NCBI GenBank assembly: GCA_028753945.1
Contig: JAPNXP010000002.1
Coordinates: 5,890,001-5,954,000 of the forward strand
Reading direction: 5' to 3'
Source of the DNA: Hexactinellida sp. DTS-2022
Taxonomy: Eukaryota; Porifera; Hexactinellida
DNA: 64,000 nt
The position numbers were made by a program, and so were the translations under genes. This document shows, piece after piece, positions 21,345 through 34,279 of the stretch (its first letter is position 1; each line of letters begins with the position of its first letter). The notes beneath the pieces were generated by a model, which had not been told where the DNA came from, did not search any database, and saw only the letters and a list, made by a program, of their open reading frames with translations.

Positions 21345-23609
21345 GTGTTCTTTTTTGCAATCAAATTTCCAATGCCCCTCTTTCATTCAAAGGTTGTTGA
21401 TCCCAAACAGCCATCTATCGCAGGCTTTCTAGGATTGAAGCGCCCTTCCGACGCCGATGATGCTCCGGTGGCTAGACCCTCCGTTGAACCCGCTGATGAT
21501 TCTGCAGTGGTTGGGGGTTCTGGGCCCTCCGTAAAACCCGCTTACAAAAAGGTTAATGTGTACTCCAAACAAAAGTCTCGGGAGGATCGATACCCGTAGC
21601 TCTTTCACGACGAATACAAGAAAGTCGAGTTCTGCAGGACGTGCTGTTGGTTAGCGTATTCCGGCAAGAAGTGGATGTCCAAGTATGCAAAAGATACTTT
21701 TTCCACAGAGGGTGGGGAGAGAGCTTCTTTAAGTACGCATTGCAAAATAATTCCGGGTTAGCCCAACACAAACAATCCTCTCAGCACAAAGAATCCGTTT
21801 CCCTTCACAAATACTTTATGAGAACCCAAAATGGTATTGACAGTGTGCAGGCGGAAGCCAATGCCAAGACTCGTGTACAGGGCAGGTTCGAAATGCGAAG
21901 CATATTCAATTTGGCTAAAACTATGGCACGGCAAGGGTTGGCCTTTCGCGGTCACGTCAACAGCGACAGCAACTTTCAGCAATTCTTGGGGAACCTGGTA
22001 CGAGTCCACGAAGCCGGGCCTCTGAAATCCTGGCTGGATCGAAAGACCGACTGGACTGGAAACGACTCTCAGAATGAAATCCTACAGACGCTGTACCGAG
22101 GCATAATGGCCAGCATTCTGCAAGACATCAATGGTGGCGAATCCCAGGGAATGTTCGGCATAATTGTCGATGAAATCACAGACATTTGTAACATTGAGCA
22201 AATTTCCATTTGTATTTGCTACATTGATGAGAAGTTGGTTCCAATTGAGGTTTTCATGGGTTTGTGGAAACACCGTCGACCACAGGCGAAGATCTTTTTT
22301 GCAGCTGACAAACACGCAGATGTCGCTGGGCCTCAAGTTTGAGAACTGCCGAGGACAAGGCTACGACGGCGCCGCCAATATGAGAGGGAGAATCAAGGGT
22401 CTCGCCACACGCGTGCAAAACGTGCAGCCGAAGGCACTCTTCTCGTACTGTTTCGAGCATTACCTCAACCTCATCCTGTAGGACAGTGTTGTCGGTAATC
22501 CCTGTTCTCATGCATTGGAAGTCATCCGGTCAGTTGTAAACTATGTCCATGACTCCGAAAAGACAGGCCCAGTTCGAAACGTTCATCCAAATGGAGGATC
22601 TCGGCGTCCAGGGAATGCTGAGGCCACTCTGCACTCCTCGATGGGTGTGCAGAAAGACCGCCTTGGACTCCTCCGTGGCGAACTATGAAACACTTCTTCA
22701 ATGGTTCTCCAACATCTGCGTTGAGGGCGATTCGAAGGAAAAGGCGGCGGCATTGGCCCATATTACGAAGCTCTCTAAGTTCACTACGTACTTCAACATC
22801 ATGTTGCTGCAAAAGCTCTTCCATCAGTGTCACTTTGTTCACACGAAACTGCGGGAACCATCCCTCTCTGTCACGGAAGTCAAAACCATGATGATGGAGC
22901 TCTTGAGCATTCTGCGCTCAGAGGCCACAGAATATGCCGCGAAAGAAAAGTACACCGGCTGTAAAACGCTTGCTGGACCCGACGAGGAATGTGGACTTGG
23001 ATTGGAACCTGCGGCCGCACCAAGGGGTTTTTGCAAAACACAGAGGGCGGAGACCGCAAAGCAACTCAGACGGAGGATTGTGGGCGTTGTTCCGCTGTCA
23101 GAGGAAGACTTCGAAGCGTATTATGTTGGGATGTACTTGGACACTTTCAACTTCGCTGTCGGATCCTTCGAAGACAGGTTCACATTTGATCCAGTCGTTT
23201 TGGCTTTGGAGAAATACTTGGCCACCGAAGACCCCTCGAGGTGCCTGGAAGACATTGCCGAGGTAGAAGAGCACGTGGGCAACGTCTCTACGAAGGAATT
23301 GATGTCAGAGATGAAGCAATTCAGAAGGTTCGAGAAACAAAACAACCAAGATGTCGCAACGGATGCCGCTTCGATCGGAACCAAGCTCTCGATGCATCAA
23401 ACCCTCAAGAAGCTTTTGCCGGATTTGGTCATAACTGTGAACTCGTTCTGCTGATTCCCGCGACCTCGTGCAGTGCCGAAAGATCATTCACGTCGCTTCG
23501 CCGTCTCCGCACGTACTTCCGCAGCTCCATTACTCAGAAGCGCCTCAATCATTTGACCATCCTTCATAATCACACATCCGCGTCGACTACCTCGGTTTGG
23601 ATGAAATAA
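21345..23609 (+). pseudogene. hAT-superfamily transposase (DUF4371 / zinc-finger type), frameshifted
   Basis: Reading across three frames gives the expected order: an N-terminal linker (21345-21599); a TTF-type zinc-finger region (FCRTCC, about 21630); a DUF4371-like catalytic start with FGIIVDEITDI (about 22160), where D is the expected first catalytic aspartate; a GQGYDGAANMRG block (about 22355) holding the second; a long helical insertion (22543-23400); and a C-terminal hAT dimerisation block with SCSAERSFTSLRRLRTYFR (about 23465-23530). Frame changes near 21600, 22340, 22480 and 23440 and an in-frame stop make it dead. G+C is far above the surroundings. Terminal repeats were not identified. 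Confidence 0.9.
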
Positions 23610-23867
23610 TTGATTTGTGGCTGGAGTTCTCACAAACCAGACAGAATGCGGAGGCTTCCAAGATCGAGGCTGGAGAATGGAGGGAGGAATCGAATATGAA
23701 TCTTATTATATGATTTATCAGAGTATGAAATCTACTTTATAGTCATCATCTATTTGAAATAGGTATGTGTTTGTACTTGTAATGAGGGCTAGTGTTCTGA
23801 TTTACATATAAGAGTTCGTTATTTTGGAGTTCTGAAAGTTTCACAATATTTTTCCTGCGAAATATAG

Positions 23868-23945
23868 TCTAAATTGGGCCCGCCTAAACTCGCCCAAATC
23901 CAAAGTTTGGGCGGATCCGGATCCGCCCAAATCGGCACTATCGGC
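23868..23945. repeat. GC-rich 'cgcccaaa' inverted repeat
   Basis: GCCCAAATCCAAAGTTTGGGC and GGATCCGGATCC make short dyads; this resembles the ends of hAT miniatures but no partner or duplication was found. Confidence 0.4.
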
Positions 23946-24699
23946 GCCTACTCATGCAGAAGCAGATGTCTACTTATCCTCCAAATTCTGAGCAAATTCA
24001 TTCACCATTCTTGTGTCCGAAATCTCGATACCCCCCTGTATTCCATAATAGCTTTATCATTAATTTTATACACATAAATTACTACACCACCTGATCCAAA
24101 TCTCAATATTTATGTTAGCATTAAACTTGAGTAACAGTTATTGATTCTAAGGTAAGATCCACTTATTGTCGAGTTTCGCCTCACACATATTACAAAACGG
24201 GCATTGAATCCAAGACAGGAAACAAGTCTTCCATCTCAAGCATTTGTTGTTACTTATAAAAACGCTTTCGGAAAGCGTTTAAGATGCCTCTCGTATCGCA
24301 ACATCGTATCAACTTTGTGGTAACCCCACTATGGCATGGATGATGGATCATAGAGCATTTATAATACCGTGGAATATTGGTGGAGAATAGGAACTGGGAC
24401 TTCACCCATAAGTATTACCATACTGTAAAGCGATATAAGCCATTCGCTGCTGCTCTATCTTGGTGTGCATATCCACTGATTTTTGATACATACTAGGAGT
24501 AAGGGACTCAGACTGCTTCTCACCATCAGATGGTAAGAATTGTACACCATAGCGGTGAGATATCCCTTCCATTCCCGTGAACAATAATAAGTTGCCATCT
24601 ATCCAACACCACCTAAGCTAAAAAGAATGACTTAAGGAGATAGTGGCGTGGGTTTATGTATATTATTAAATAATGCAAAAGACTTGTATAAGCTTTCCA

Positions 24700-25520
24700 A
24701 CTATACTATGATACACAATCTATCGAATTCCGAAAGAAAATTTCGAATTAGACATTTTTTTACCTTTTTGAGGTCACCAAAGGTCAAAATCATAGTCTTA
24801 TAAAATATCATGGCCATCGAGTAGTAAATAATTGTAAATTCATGAAAAATCATATATAATATTTTAAACACTCCTAGCTATACTTTGACATGGTATCTAT
24901 CCAATTCCGAAAGAAAAATTTGATTCTGACATTTTCTTTACCTTTTCTTTACCTTTTTGACGTCACCAAAGGTCAAAATCACCGTCATTTTGTACAAATA
25001 CATTTCGTTTGATTTTTCCGGGGAGTGACCTTTGTATAGCTCGCATATCTCAAAAAGTATAAGTCGTAGAGAAAAAAACTATCCCTCAAAAATGAGCCTT
25101 GTCAGTTGTTCTTGGGATTTTGCCGTGTCGATTTTCAACTTTAATACAATGTTTTAGAGTTAATAATTGTATAATGCCAAATTTCCGATAAAATCGAGTG
25201 ATTATTTGAAAATCTATAGAAAAAAAGAATCAAATCGATATCGAAAATTCTGTGTGGCAAAATCCCATGTACTAATGTAGTAGAGTAAAACTTGCACAAT
25301 AATAGAACTTGCGCCAAATAGAGTAAATAGCTAGAACTTTTATTGACTAGTATGGATTCACTATTAGGCCAAACTTCGACTATGAATTTCTAATTCCAAT
25401 TTTTCGATTTTTGAAATTCTGAGCATCTACGTCCTTCTTAGAATTACTAGTACTGTTCAATAATACAATAATATTTGGGGGTCATCGGGTGTCGAAAATC
25501 CACGCCTCTATCTCCTTAAT
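24700..25520. repeat. Diverged dispersed repeat with internal duplication
   Basis: TTTTTGAGGTCACCAAAGGT and TTTTTGACGTCACCAAAGGT repeat about 180 bp apart (24765, 24950). The end (CTAGTATGGATT...AGTACT...GGTCATCGGGTGTC) resembles 31050-31200. No coding frame. Confidence 0.5.
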
Positions 25521-25529
25521 GTAACGTAT

Positions 25530-26420
25530 CATAATCACTTTTTCAGTTATTCGTGTAAGAGCGCTTGTATTTAAATGTTGACTTTATCGATTAATAATGG
25601 AAACAACATTGCATTGTTCCGCATCTGTATTTGTAGAAAGAGTTGTAAAGATAAAGGCTAGTTGTTTCACCCATTGTATCAGATTTGGATGAGCTGGTTG
25701 AAGGTAAACAGTGCCAAACGAGCAAGAGTTAACTTAAAGATGACTATTATTTGAATAATACATTCTACGATTATAACAAAGTGATTAACTATAGTACTAA
25801 TTGTGATACATTAAAAAAATCATTGTCTGTCTTATTCTATCTTGCACATTCTCTTGAGCAGAGATTAATAAAAAGGATAGTTTTACACTTAGGGCCAAGT
25901 TTAGGATATTATGCATCTTGTTCTACAATGATAAAATAAATGGCAAACTAAGATCAAGACAAATCCAGTTAAATACTGATAATTTGGGATAAATTTAGAA
26001 TAAGCATATATTAAGGCGCCAATATTTTATGGTTGACAGGTCACTTTGCGATTTGTGGATTATAGAAGTCCGACTCTTCGGTTGTTGAATTGTTTCATAT
26101 TTCTAACGTTTTAGAATTTTGGAGAACAATATTTATCACGTGAATATTAACGATTACTTCATCATTCAATGATGAGTATCTAATACACTCATCATATGGT
26201 GTGAACACTGTTTTCGTATAATAGATATACACATTGTGTTAAGTTCTCAGATTTTAGCTTTATTAGGCTATGAGTTATGGCCATTTATGTGATTTTTCAC
26301 AATTATATCACTTCATAATTTTTCGAGGCATGGGAAACTTCATTGGGAAATCTCAACTTATTTGTGATGGACATGGGTTGCACAAGTGCGCCAAAAACCT
26401 ACTTTATACCCGCCAGTTTC
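25530..26420. other. Unassigned intergenic DNA
   Basis: AT-rich with only short random frames; nothing recognisable. Confidence 0.35.
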
Positions 26421-26429
26421 TTGAATGCA

Positions 26430-27120
26430 TTCATATCAAGGTTGAAACCGCTCGAACCGAATATCAGTATTCATGAATAGTTGCCCTACCGAATACGAAT
26501 ACTGATATTCGGTTGAGTAACCCAATACGAATAGTGAGGATATTCGTTTGAGTAACCGAATACGAATACTGATAATATTTGGTTACGTCAACTAAATACC
26601 AGGGAATTATCCAGGAGCGCGAGACGCTCCTTTTGCCTTATGATTAGGAAAAAAATTATTAGGAGCGCGGAATATTGGAGTTTTTACAAACCGTAACATT
26701 CATTTGTGATTTGGGCGTAATTACAAATGACTGTAGAATACACTGCCGAATACGAATACTGATAATATTTGGTTGCGTCAACCAAATACCAGGGAATTAT
26801 CCAGGCGCGAGACGCTCCTTTTGCCGTATGATTAGAAAAGAAATTAATTAGGAGCGCGGAAAATTGGAGTTTTTACAAACCGTAACATTCATTTGTGATT
26901 TAGGCGTAATTACAAATGGCTGTAGAATACACTGCCAATTACGAACACTGATAATACTCCGTTACGTCAACCGAATACGAATACGAATACTGATAATATT
27001 CGGTCGGGAGACCGAATACCGAATACTGATATCAGGTTGGCAACCGTATACTGAATACTGATATCAGGTTAGCAACCAAATACCGAATACTGATATCAGG
27101 TTGGCAACCAAATATCAACT
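26430..27120. repeat. 'ccgaatactgatat' repeat array with a 190-bp tandem duplication
   Basis: A 190-bp unit (from about 26561, containing CCAGGGAATTATCCAGG and GTTTTTACAAACCGTAAC) is repeated at about 26751 with few changes. Flanks are short tandem repeats of CCGAATAC.GAATACTGATAT and 'caggttggcaacc' (about 34-bp period at 27000-27115). Ends resemble 'ggttg(c/g)caacc' hAT termini, but no target duplication was found. Confidence 0.75.
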
Positions 27121-27479
27121 ATTTTTAATCCTCTGTTAAAATTAAAATGCATCAGTGTAACAGTAAATCAGTATCGAAATATATATTTAGCATACTCATT
27201 TTGGATATATATGAATACAAAATAACCACGAATCCTTTTATGTACTGTAATTCAGAGTGAAATGAAATATGTTCTATTTTTAGAATTCTCAAAAGCCCAA
27301 ATGGAACTAAATATATGATATAATTCAAAAAGTATAATTATAGGCTAGTTTGTGTTCAAATCAATTGAAATTTCAAATGAACCTTAGTATACTATCTAAC
27401 TTTAATTTAATACCATTTACAAGCATTTTGATAACCACAAATATTTTCCTATTTCCATGTGTTAAGCCACTGTGTCTAG

Positions 27480-27960
27480 CTATACGTATTTTCCCTTTTA
27501 CTCCTGAGTAATTATTTTGGAGAGACATCTGAAGAGGCAATTACCATCTCCTTTGAATTTCTCTGTAAGTTTTGGTTCGTATTTGCTCAGTGGCTGTCCA
27601 ACGAGATCCGATGGTTGCTTGCTAACTGAATCAAATGTTATCCCTAGAAAACATATTTACTATCCTGCCAATTCTCATTTTTAACAGTAATTTCTGGGTC
27701 ATCCGGATAGGCATCTGTAATTTGATCTTTACGTCGAACATTTCCCTTATCATCGTATTGAGATACTCCATCGACTAATAAAGGTATATAGGAATCATTA
27801 ACTATAATAGAATTAAACAATTTGTATTGTGTAGAATACTTACCACGAAATACAGTATTTTGTGTGTATGTGTAGCACGCTCATTATCTCTAAAACTAGG
27901 ATAGAAATCTGGTGTCCATTCCATTACAGTCTCAATTATGTCTTTCTTCAACAAATATAT
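27480..27960 (-). pseudogene. OTU-protease-like coding fragment, probably from a Ginger1-type transposon
   Basis: Minus-strand frames read KKDIIETVMEWTPDFYPSFR, then VRRKDQITDAYPDDPEI, then, after a frame change near 27640, PLSKYEPKLTEKFKGDGNCL followed by FRCLSKIITQE. GDGNCLFR.LS is the catalytic-cysteine motif of OTU proteases. Known of Ginger1 transposons: a Gypsy-like integrase followed by an OTU or Ulp1 protease domain. Integrase pieces with a GPY motif lie at 36.9-38.8 kb and share flanking sequence with this locus, which supports that origin. The catalytic histidine region is absent; stop and frameshift make it dead. Confidence 0.55.
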
Positions 27961-27979
27961 AGATTCAATGGATATTAGT

Positions 27980-28340
27980 AGTGTTTGATATTCTAAAATT
28001 TAATAATTATACTCGGTTAGATTTACAATTTTATCTTCTTTTTCACAATTCAAAAACTGAAATAACAGGGTGTTGGGAGTATATATGTGTTGTTTGCTTA
28101 AGCTTCTGTACGATTTCTCATGTAAAGGAGTCGCGATGGTTCCTTGAAGAATATTCTCTTTTAGAATTTCCTAGAAAATCAAGAAAATGATGAAGTAATC
28201 ATTATTCCCCGGAGGTTTATGAGATAACTTAAATTGACATCAATTGGAGAAGTAAATTATATAATAACAATGACTTCTCAACAACAATTCACGAATCTAA
28301 ACAATGGAAACCTTACTTTGAAAGTAGTTAGATGTGTAAA
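27980..28340 (-). repeat. Sequence shared with 36500-36790 (same element family)
   Basis: Minus strand: AAGTAAGGTT, CTCCAATTGA.GTCAAT, then an acceptor-like TTCTAG followed by GAAATTCTAA and ACTCCCAAC..C.TGTTATT also occur in that order at 36500-36790. The parallel arrangement suggests an intron-exon segment of one element present twice. Confidence 0.5.
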
Positions 28341-28344
28341 TATA

Positions 28345-28920
28345 TATACTGGTGTAAATTCATAGAGATTCAGGCAAGCCTAAAGTTGAATGTTTTCATT
28401 GAAATTAAAACCACATAGTTATGTAGATTGATTTAAGAAACACTAAGAAGAAAGTAAAGATCGATTCTAGCATAGGTGTCGACACATCACAGGTACTATT
28501 GCTTAATACTCAAACATAGTTATAAAAACATTAATTCACCGTTTTTGTAGTAAATGGGAGCGCGCTACGAAAAATTTCTAGCGATACTCCGGCTTTCCCT
28601 CCTCAACTTTAAAATACTGGCACTCCCTCCTCCGTTCCTCAAATCAGAGCCTTTCTCTTGAGATCGCCTTTCTTTATTGTTCTGATAATACGAAACTCTT
28701 GTAGATCATATATGATTAGTTTTCAAATATTTCTATATTATTGTGCTACTACAGTATGTTTAATTCAAAGACAATATCCCAATCTCGCAATAGTATTTAT
28801 ACACTCCGTATTTTAAACTTACATATTATGAAATCTGACAACTTGTCATTGGGCAAACGTATTAGTGTGATTATGTAGTATTTCTGCTGCTAATTTCAGG
28901 GCCCTCCGTATTAATATATA
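28345..28920. other. Unassigned intergenic DNA
   Basis: No supported gene or repeat boundary. Confidence 0.3.
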
Positions 28921-28929
28921 TGATATCTA

Positions 28930-29016
28930 GGGCTGTACCGGATATCTGGTGTATCATGCCAGTTACCGGATATCCGGCCGGAACCGGATATGAACAACTA
29001 TCCGGCCGGATAACGG
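28930..29016. repeat. 'ccggatatccgg' repeat fragment
   Basis: GGGCTGTACCGGATATCTGG followed by repeated CCGGATATCCGGCCGG. It resembles a hAT-type non-autonomous end; no partner seen. Confidence 0.45.
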
Positions 29017-29019
29017 TCT

Positions 29020-31260
29020 TAATTGTATTTGTATATGAATTAAAGAACAACTATGAAAAGGATAAAACAGAAGCATTATTCAACTGACTACAATTTAATT
29101 CTAGAAGCTTTACCTATCCATAAATCAAATCTAATAAACGTATAACCTATTACAATATACTAATGAACAATTTAAGGGTAATCTGTATTGATATTCGGGC
29201 GTTCACGGTGAAACTCAGAATTGCATAATTTACTACTAGGAATACTCTAGATGAGATAGAGATTGACTTCTATGATTTTTTTTTCTTAATTTTCAATCAA
29301 GATGGTGTTTTTTAATAAAATAAGACGTCGACTTCCTTATATGGGCATGACATTTTTTCAAAAATTGTTGAATCTTTTCGAATTTTTGAACATATTATTA
29401 TGAGACTATTTCCTCTCAGTGATAATTTTTATTTTATTTATTTTTGCAGAAGAAACGATGCTAAAGGGCATTTTTTCAAAATAATCATAAAACGCTGTCG
29501 TGCACTAAACTATCGTTATAAAATGTTAGAAGAAAAATTTTTCAATTCTAGTTCAAGGGTCTGAGGATGTATCATGTGTTACCCCAGAGAAATTTTTTGA
29601 CTTTCTGATTATTATTTTTGGTTTTATAAGCATTCTAAGGCAGCGGCCCACGAATTTTTCCGAATTTCAACATCAAAAGAGGTAATAAAATTCTACACTG
29701 CCATATATTGTTCCCAAAATTAAAAATTTCGGAATCTACAGAACAAAATATACTGGTTCACGTCAAAAAGTTCAGGAATATGTCAAAAATTAGGAAATTA
29801 GGGGCATAAAAGAATATGAAGGGTATGCAAGTACCCGGTGATCATATATTACTGTGGGAAATTGGACAGCAGAATAATTCTGTTATTCTTCATAAAAATG
29901 CGCCAGCTTCTTATCTATGCGTAGCATTTGTTTTCAACACTTTTACAATATTATATCATGAGTTATGACCAATTTATGACTATGGTTTTGTCTGTTCTGT
30001 CATATTTTCACACCTCAAGGCCCTCAAATATACAATAAAGTATTATATAAAACACCAATTTGGTAATACAAATATGGAAATAGCATTTGCGCACAAAATG
30101 AGACGTTACACAACACGATCCAATCATTATTCGATAAGTTATGGACTTTTGGGCCACAGAAGGGGCAAAAAATCTGACATTTCACACCTGTTGATATTTC
30201 AGAAACGCTTTGAGATAAAATGATCATAGGCATTAGAAAATACTGTAAATACCTGACTTTCTATACGTTTATAATACATTTTAGGACTCTAGGTGTCACA
30301 CATTTTAACATGACCATATATGGTAATTTGATGTGCCCAATTTTGATGACGAAGCAAATTTTGTAACTCTTGATCTCTGGACAGCAGAGACTAGCTCTAA
30401 AATTCTAGTCACATCATGATACTATTTCTTACTCATTGGATAAACTTTTGGGATTATATTATAATTCGAATGATGTGTTCTGATTTCAAATGCCCAAATA
30501 TGGTGGTGTCAAAGTGGCAATATGTTAAAAAGCTGACAAAAATCCAACTTCTGATCCAAATGAGATAGAGCTTAGCTCTAAATTTCTAAAAATAGTCTAA
30601 TTCAATTTCAAATGACATTATCTATTTTATGCAGTTTAGGAACTCCTTTTCTTCGCACTTTCATATTCTGGACTCAGCCACTTCGACACAAATTAATTAA
30701 ATGCTAATTATGAAGGTGTAAAAAAAGACCATTTGGGCATATGGATGTAAAAAAGAGAATTTTTATTCTAGAAAGTCAAACTTTTTTTAAAATGCTCAGT
30801 ATATGTAGGCGCATGTTTTAAAAGCGGGCAGTTTTGGCAATATAATGCAAAAAAATTGAATTAGTATACTTTTAATGAAAAATAGTGGGTTTTTTTTGAC
30901 CAATTTCACAAAAATGACAATAACATAGAGTAGATTAAAGAAAAAGCATATTTCGGTTCGATTTAAAACATTGAGTATTGACTCAGGTATATTTTATAAT
31001 TGACATGTTTCGCGCTAAAAACTAACATAAAAATTTTTTGTAAATATTTGGCTAGTATGGATTAGGCCTATATTGACATTGTCTAGTTCATAACTAAGGA
31101 TATATACATAGTAGAACTCTAATATTTTCAGGGATATCTTAGATATATTAGTACTATCCAAAAACGCAATAAAAACATTAGGTCGTCGGGTGTCAAAATA
31201 TCAGTACAGAGCACCCTTAAATAACGTTCAAGTTCAACCTTGTGATAGTTGCTTCTTGAA
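29020..31260. other. AT-rich intergenic DNA, mostly unassigned
   Basis: The tail (about 31050-31210) is a diverged copy of the repeat at 25340-25510. Between them no reading frame shows a domain. Confidence 0.35.
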
Positions 31261-31319
31261 TCTTGGCCACCACCATGAGTAACGTCAATCTGCTCGTGAC
31301 CACCATATGATGATTCTTC

Positions 31320-31610
31320 TCCATCATATAAGGCTCCTTTAATAATTTCATCTTAACAATTCCTGATTGAAAAAGAATTTCATCTCTTCGAGATTTTTAG
31401 GTGGCGTAGGGCCACAAGTATCAGCATCAGTCAACAAACTTTCGCTGATCTGTATGGGCAAACCAGTTAAACTTAAAACTTTTATATCCATCTCTGAAAT
31501 GATCATATTTTTAATGTTATCTAAAGATTCTGCATGTACAGGTTGAAAAAATGAAGTTTTGAATCTAGGGTCAAGTACTGTAGCAATTAAATACTTTTTT
31601 TAAAAATATC
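31320..31610 (-). pseudogene. hAT transposase fragment (ZBED-like class)
   Basis: Minus-strand frame KYLIATVLDPRFKTSFFQPV contains LDPRFK, the signature block before the C-terminal dimerisation region of Ac/ZBED-type hAT transposases; it continues about 75 residues to a stop after KFFFNQELLR. Nothing of the catalytic aspartates or C-terminal domain is present. It is AT-rich and does not match the 21.3-23.6 kb hAT, so it is an independent, older insertion. Confidence 0.8.
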
Positions 31611-31677
31611 TCACCCTTAATTACAAAGCGTGAGTTAAGCAGTAAGTGGACTTTGTCTATATTACAATGTAACAATG

Positions 31678-32231
31678 CAGTGTACTCCGCTTGATTGGGA
31701 CACCGGTTAATCGGGAAAACCGCTTAATTGGGGCAGCTCTCCAAGAACCAAATAGTCTCCAAAGAATCTAAACTAAAGTTTCGGGTAATCGGGAGAAAAT
31801 CCGCTTAATCGGAAGGGCCCCGCTTAATTGGGACAAACTCAGAAAATTGAGTAAAGAATTTGTGTTCACTCAATAAAAAGTCATAGTTATTGGAACAAAT
31901 TCTAATAATCTTGATCAATTGTGATAAAGGTATAACAAAACATCTAAATAGGGTTTATGTCTTATTGATTTCCGTAAATCTCAATTTACTATAGATTATG
32001 ACCTTGTGGTTCACGGATACTTCCAAGCGGTACCTAAATATTAAGGCTCAAAATATGTGTATGATTGGCCTCAAGGGTCCGCAGGTAGTGGAGCAATCGT
32101 TATACAAATTGTAATACTGAAATTATATTAAATCGCTACTAGATCTCTACTTTAAATAAATTTTTCGGTTAATTTGGATCTCCTCTTAATTGGGACAAGA
32201 GGCTTGGAACAAAATTAAGCGGAGAAGACTG
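31678..32231. mobile_element. Pogo-type miniature element ('cttaattgggac' family), copy 1
   Basis: Begins CAGTGTACTCCGCTTGATTG and ends ...AAGCGGAGAAGACTG. Same organisation as 37213-37743 with more mutations. Flanks are not clean TA, consistent with decay. Confidence 0.8.
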
Positions 32232-32445
32232 TTTTAAAATTATGTTCCCCTTGGTTTGAGGTAGTGCATCATCCTATAGACATATATGATACTATTTACC
32301 CCTTATTGAGAAACTATGAGAAACTATATCCGCGTAATTTAATCATAGTATAAATACAAATACAAAATCAACAATTACAAAATAGAAAGACACAAACGAT
32401 TATCTACATTTGTCCAATGTAAATCCTAACATCTTCCTATCTTCC

Positions 32446-33030
32446 CTAATCTCTCTGACATTTGGACTTCAATCTGGCTTCACTTCTGAGAGGACAATAT
32501 CTAAAACAAACAACTAAAATTAAACAATTCTGAACAAATCTATGAGACCTCTTTAATTTATTCTTTTCAGTTGCCCTTGAACTTAATAATGAGTGGCAAT
32601 TCTTAATTTTATTTGCGATAAAACAATTTGCTGTAGGAAATATAGATTGGTACACAATTTTCCATCTACAAATATCGGAATTAACACAATTCCACATCCA
32701 AACATCATAGTCACAAATTTCTCCTATGAAAATTAATGTGTGATGTACAAGAATCTCTCTAGATGAACCTTCTACAAGTTTAGAAAAGGGGTTGTCATCA
32801 CTTTCAATTAGAAAGAATATTTTGCACAGAATAACCGAAAAACGAGAGTAAATTATCTTCAAGATCCTGTAGAGTATTGATTTTGTGCTTATATGTTTCC
32901 TCTGTCTCATTAATCATACTTATCTGCATTGTTTTATTCAGCAATTCCTCTTCTTTTGAGTCATGTGACAAATGAGTCCGCTTCGTTTTCGATGTTGTTG
33001 AATAATAGCTAATAGCGGAGCTGAGCAACT
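32446..33030 (-). pseudogene. P-element transposase with internal deletion (locus 2)
   Basis: Minus strand. The first part (33028-32804) contains HLSHDSKEEELL, aligning with RLSYESKEQELF just after the THAP domain of the large P copy; the second (32790-32446) contains SSREILVHHTLIFIGE, aligning with PSRKILVQLALQLIDE at that copy's extreme C-terminus, in a shifted frame. The whole catalytic region between is missing. If right, this is a deletion derivative comparable in plan to the KP-type elements known in Drosophila. The N-terminal alignment is short, so the deletion reading is inference; the C-terminal match is firmer. No THAP motif was found upstream. Confidence 0.55.
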
Positions 33031-33099
33031 GTTCGGCAACTTAAACTTAAGAATTAGTATCTAATAGTTAGGAACCCAAAATACTAATAATAGTAGGGA

Positions 33100-34270
33100 A
33101 CAAGATAAAAATATGTATTATGCGCTATAATAGTATAATTATTATAATAAGCATGTGAATTTAACGAAACAAATATTGCTAAAATTATCGTTGGTTATAA
33201 AAACCCACTTACTACGGCATCCCTGGTACTATATTTCAGCTTTACTGTCTTGCCTTCTATAGAGTAAATATGAATGAGGCCACTAGTTTTTATTCTAACA
33301 AAAAGAACAATTGTGTAATTAATATTGAGATTAATAATAGTCAATAATGCCAATATCTTCCTAACGATAATATTGCATTTCTTATGTCTAACGCAACTAT
33401 AATCGAGAATTTGTGATTATTACCATATATGGAAAAGGTGTTAAAACTAATTTACTCCAAAAATATGACTTCCTATATGAAAATAATACATTACCTGTGT
33501 TTATCTCTAGCGGATTACGAGATTTCAATAAGAGAACAATGGGCCGAAGTCCACGACGCGAGCTGGAAGCCTACTGTCCTTTATTAAAATAGTCTATGCA
33601 TTAATCTCAGAGTTAGAAGTCGCGGGAATTAGAGAGTATTTTTAAGTAGTTTGAATCTAATGTACAATTAGTTCATCTTGACAACAAATTCTAAAACCAA
33701 GAAACTGAGCGAATTATGCTAACATCGCATTATTATAAACTTTTCTGATTGCTTATTGATTAACGTAATATTTTTAAACATTTAAATATTGTAGTCAAAT
33801 TCAACTAATATCTCATATTTCCTTAACTGCTTTATCATAAGAATTATTAATCTAGGAATTGTATATAAGATGTTCTTCATATGGAAGGCCCCTAGTTCGA
33901 AGAAATTTAAAATAAAATTTATCATGGTCAGCAATTTATTTCTTTTGACTAATTTGGAAAAACTAGTCACCCTTTGATTAGTGCATAAACTCAAAGTGGC
34001 CAGTCAATGCCAGATCTTTTTAGTTACCAATAGATTAATGGATCTATCATTGATTTTTCCAGGGTTCCCTACCTTCCCCAAATTTATCTGACATAGAAAC
34101 TGGTTAGGTCAAATTCTCAATAATCCTTGGGCATATAGTAATGCATGTATGCGCATTCTATATACTCTAAATAAACAACAAACACAATACCATATATCAA
34201 AGACAAAACCATCAACAGGCAACATCCTATGAACTCAAACCAGCTCTCCAAAATCCAATTTATATGGATT
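33100..34270. other. Intergenic DNA with a segment shared with 50021-50180
   Basis: About 33425-33540 shares ATATGGAAA.GGTGT, AAATATGACT.CCTATA and TAGCGGATTACG.GAT.TCAATAAG with 50024-50165 on the same strand, so both belong to one repeat family near P-element remnants. Nothing else identified. Confidence 0.5.
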
Positions 34271-34279
34271 TAGTTGTTT

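Noticed and set aside
33782..33994. 70-residue minus-strand ORF
   Set aside because: No motif and ordinary AT-rich composition.
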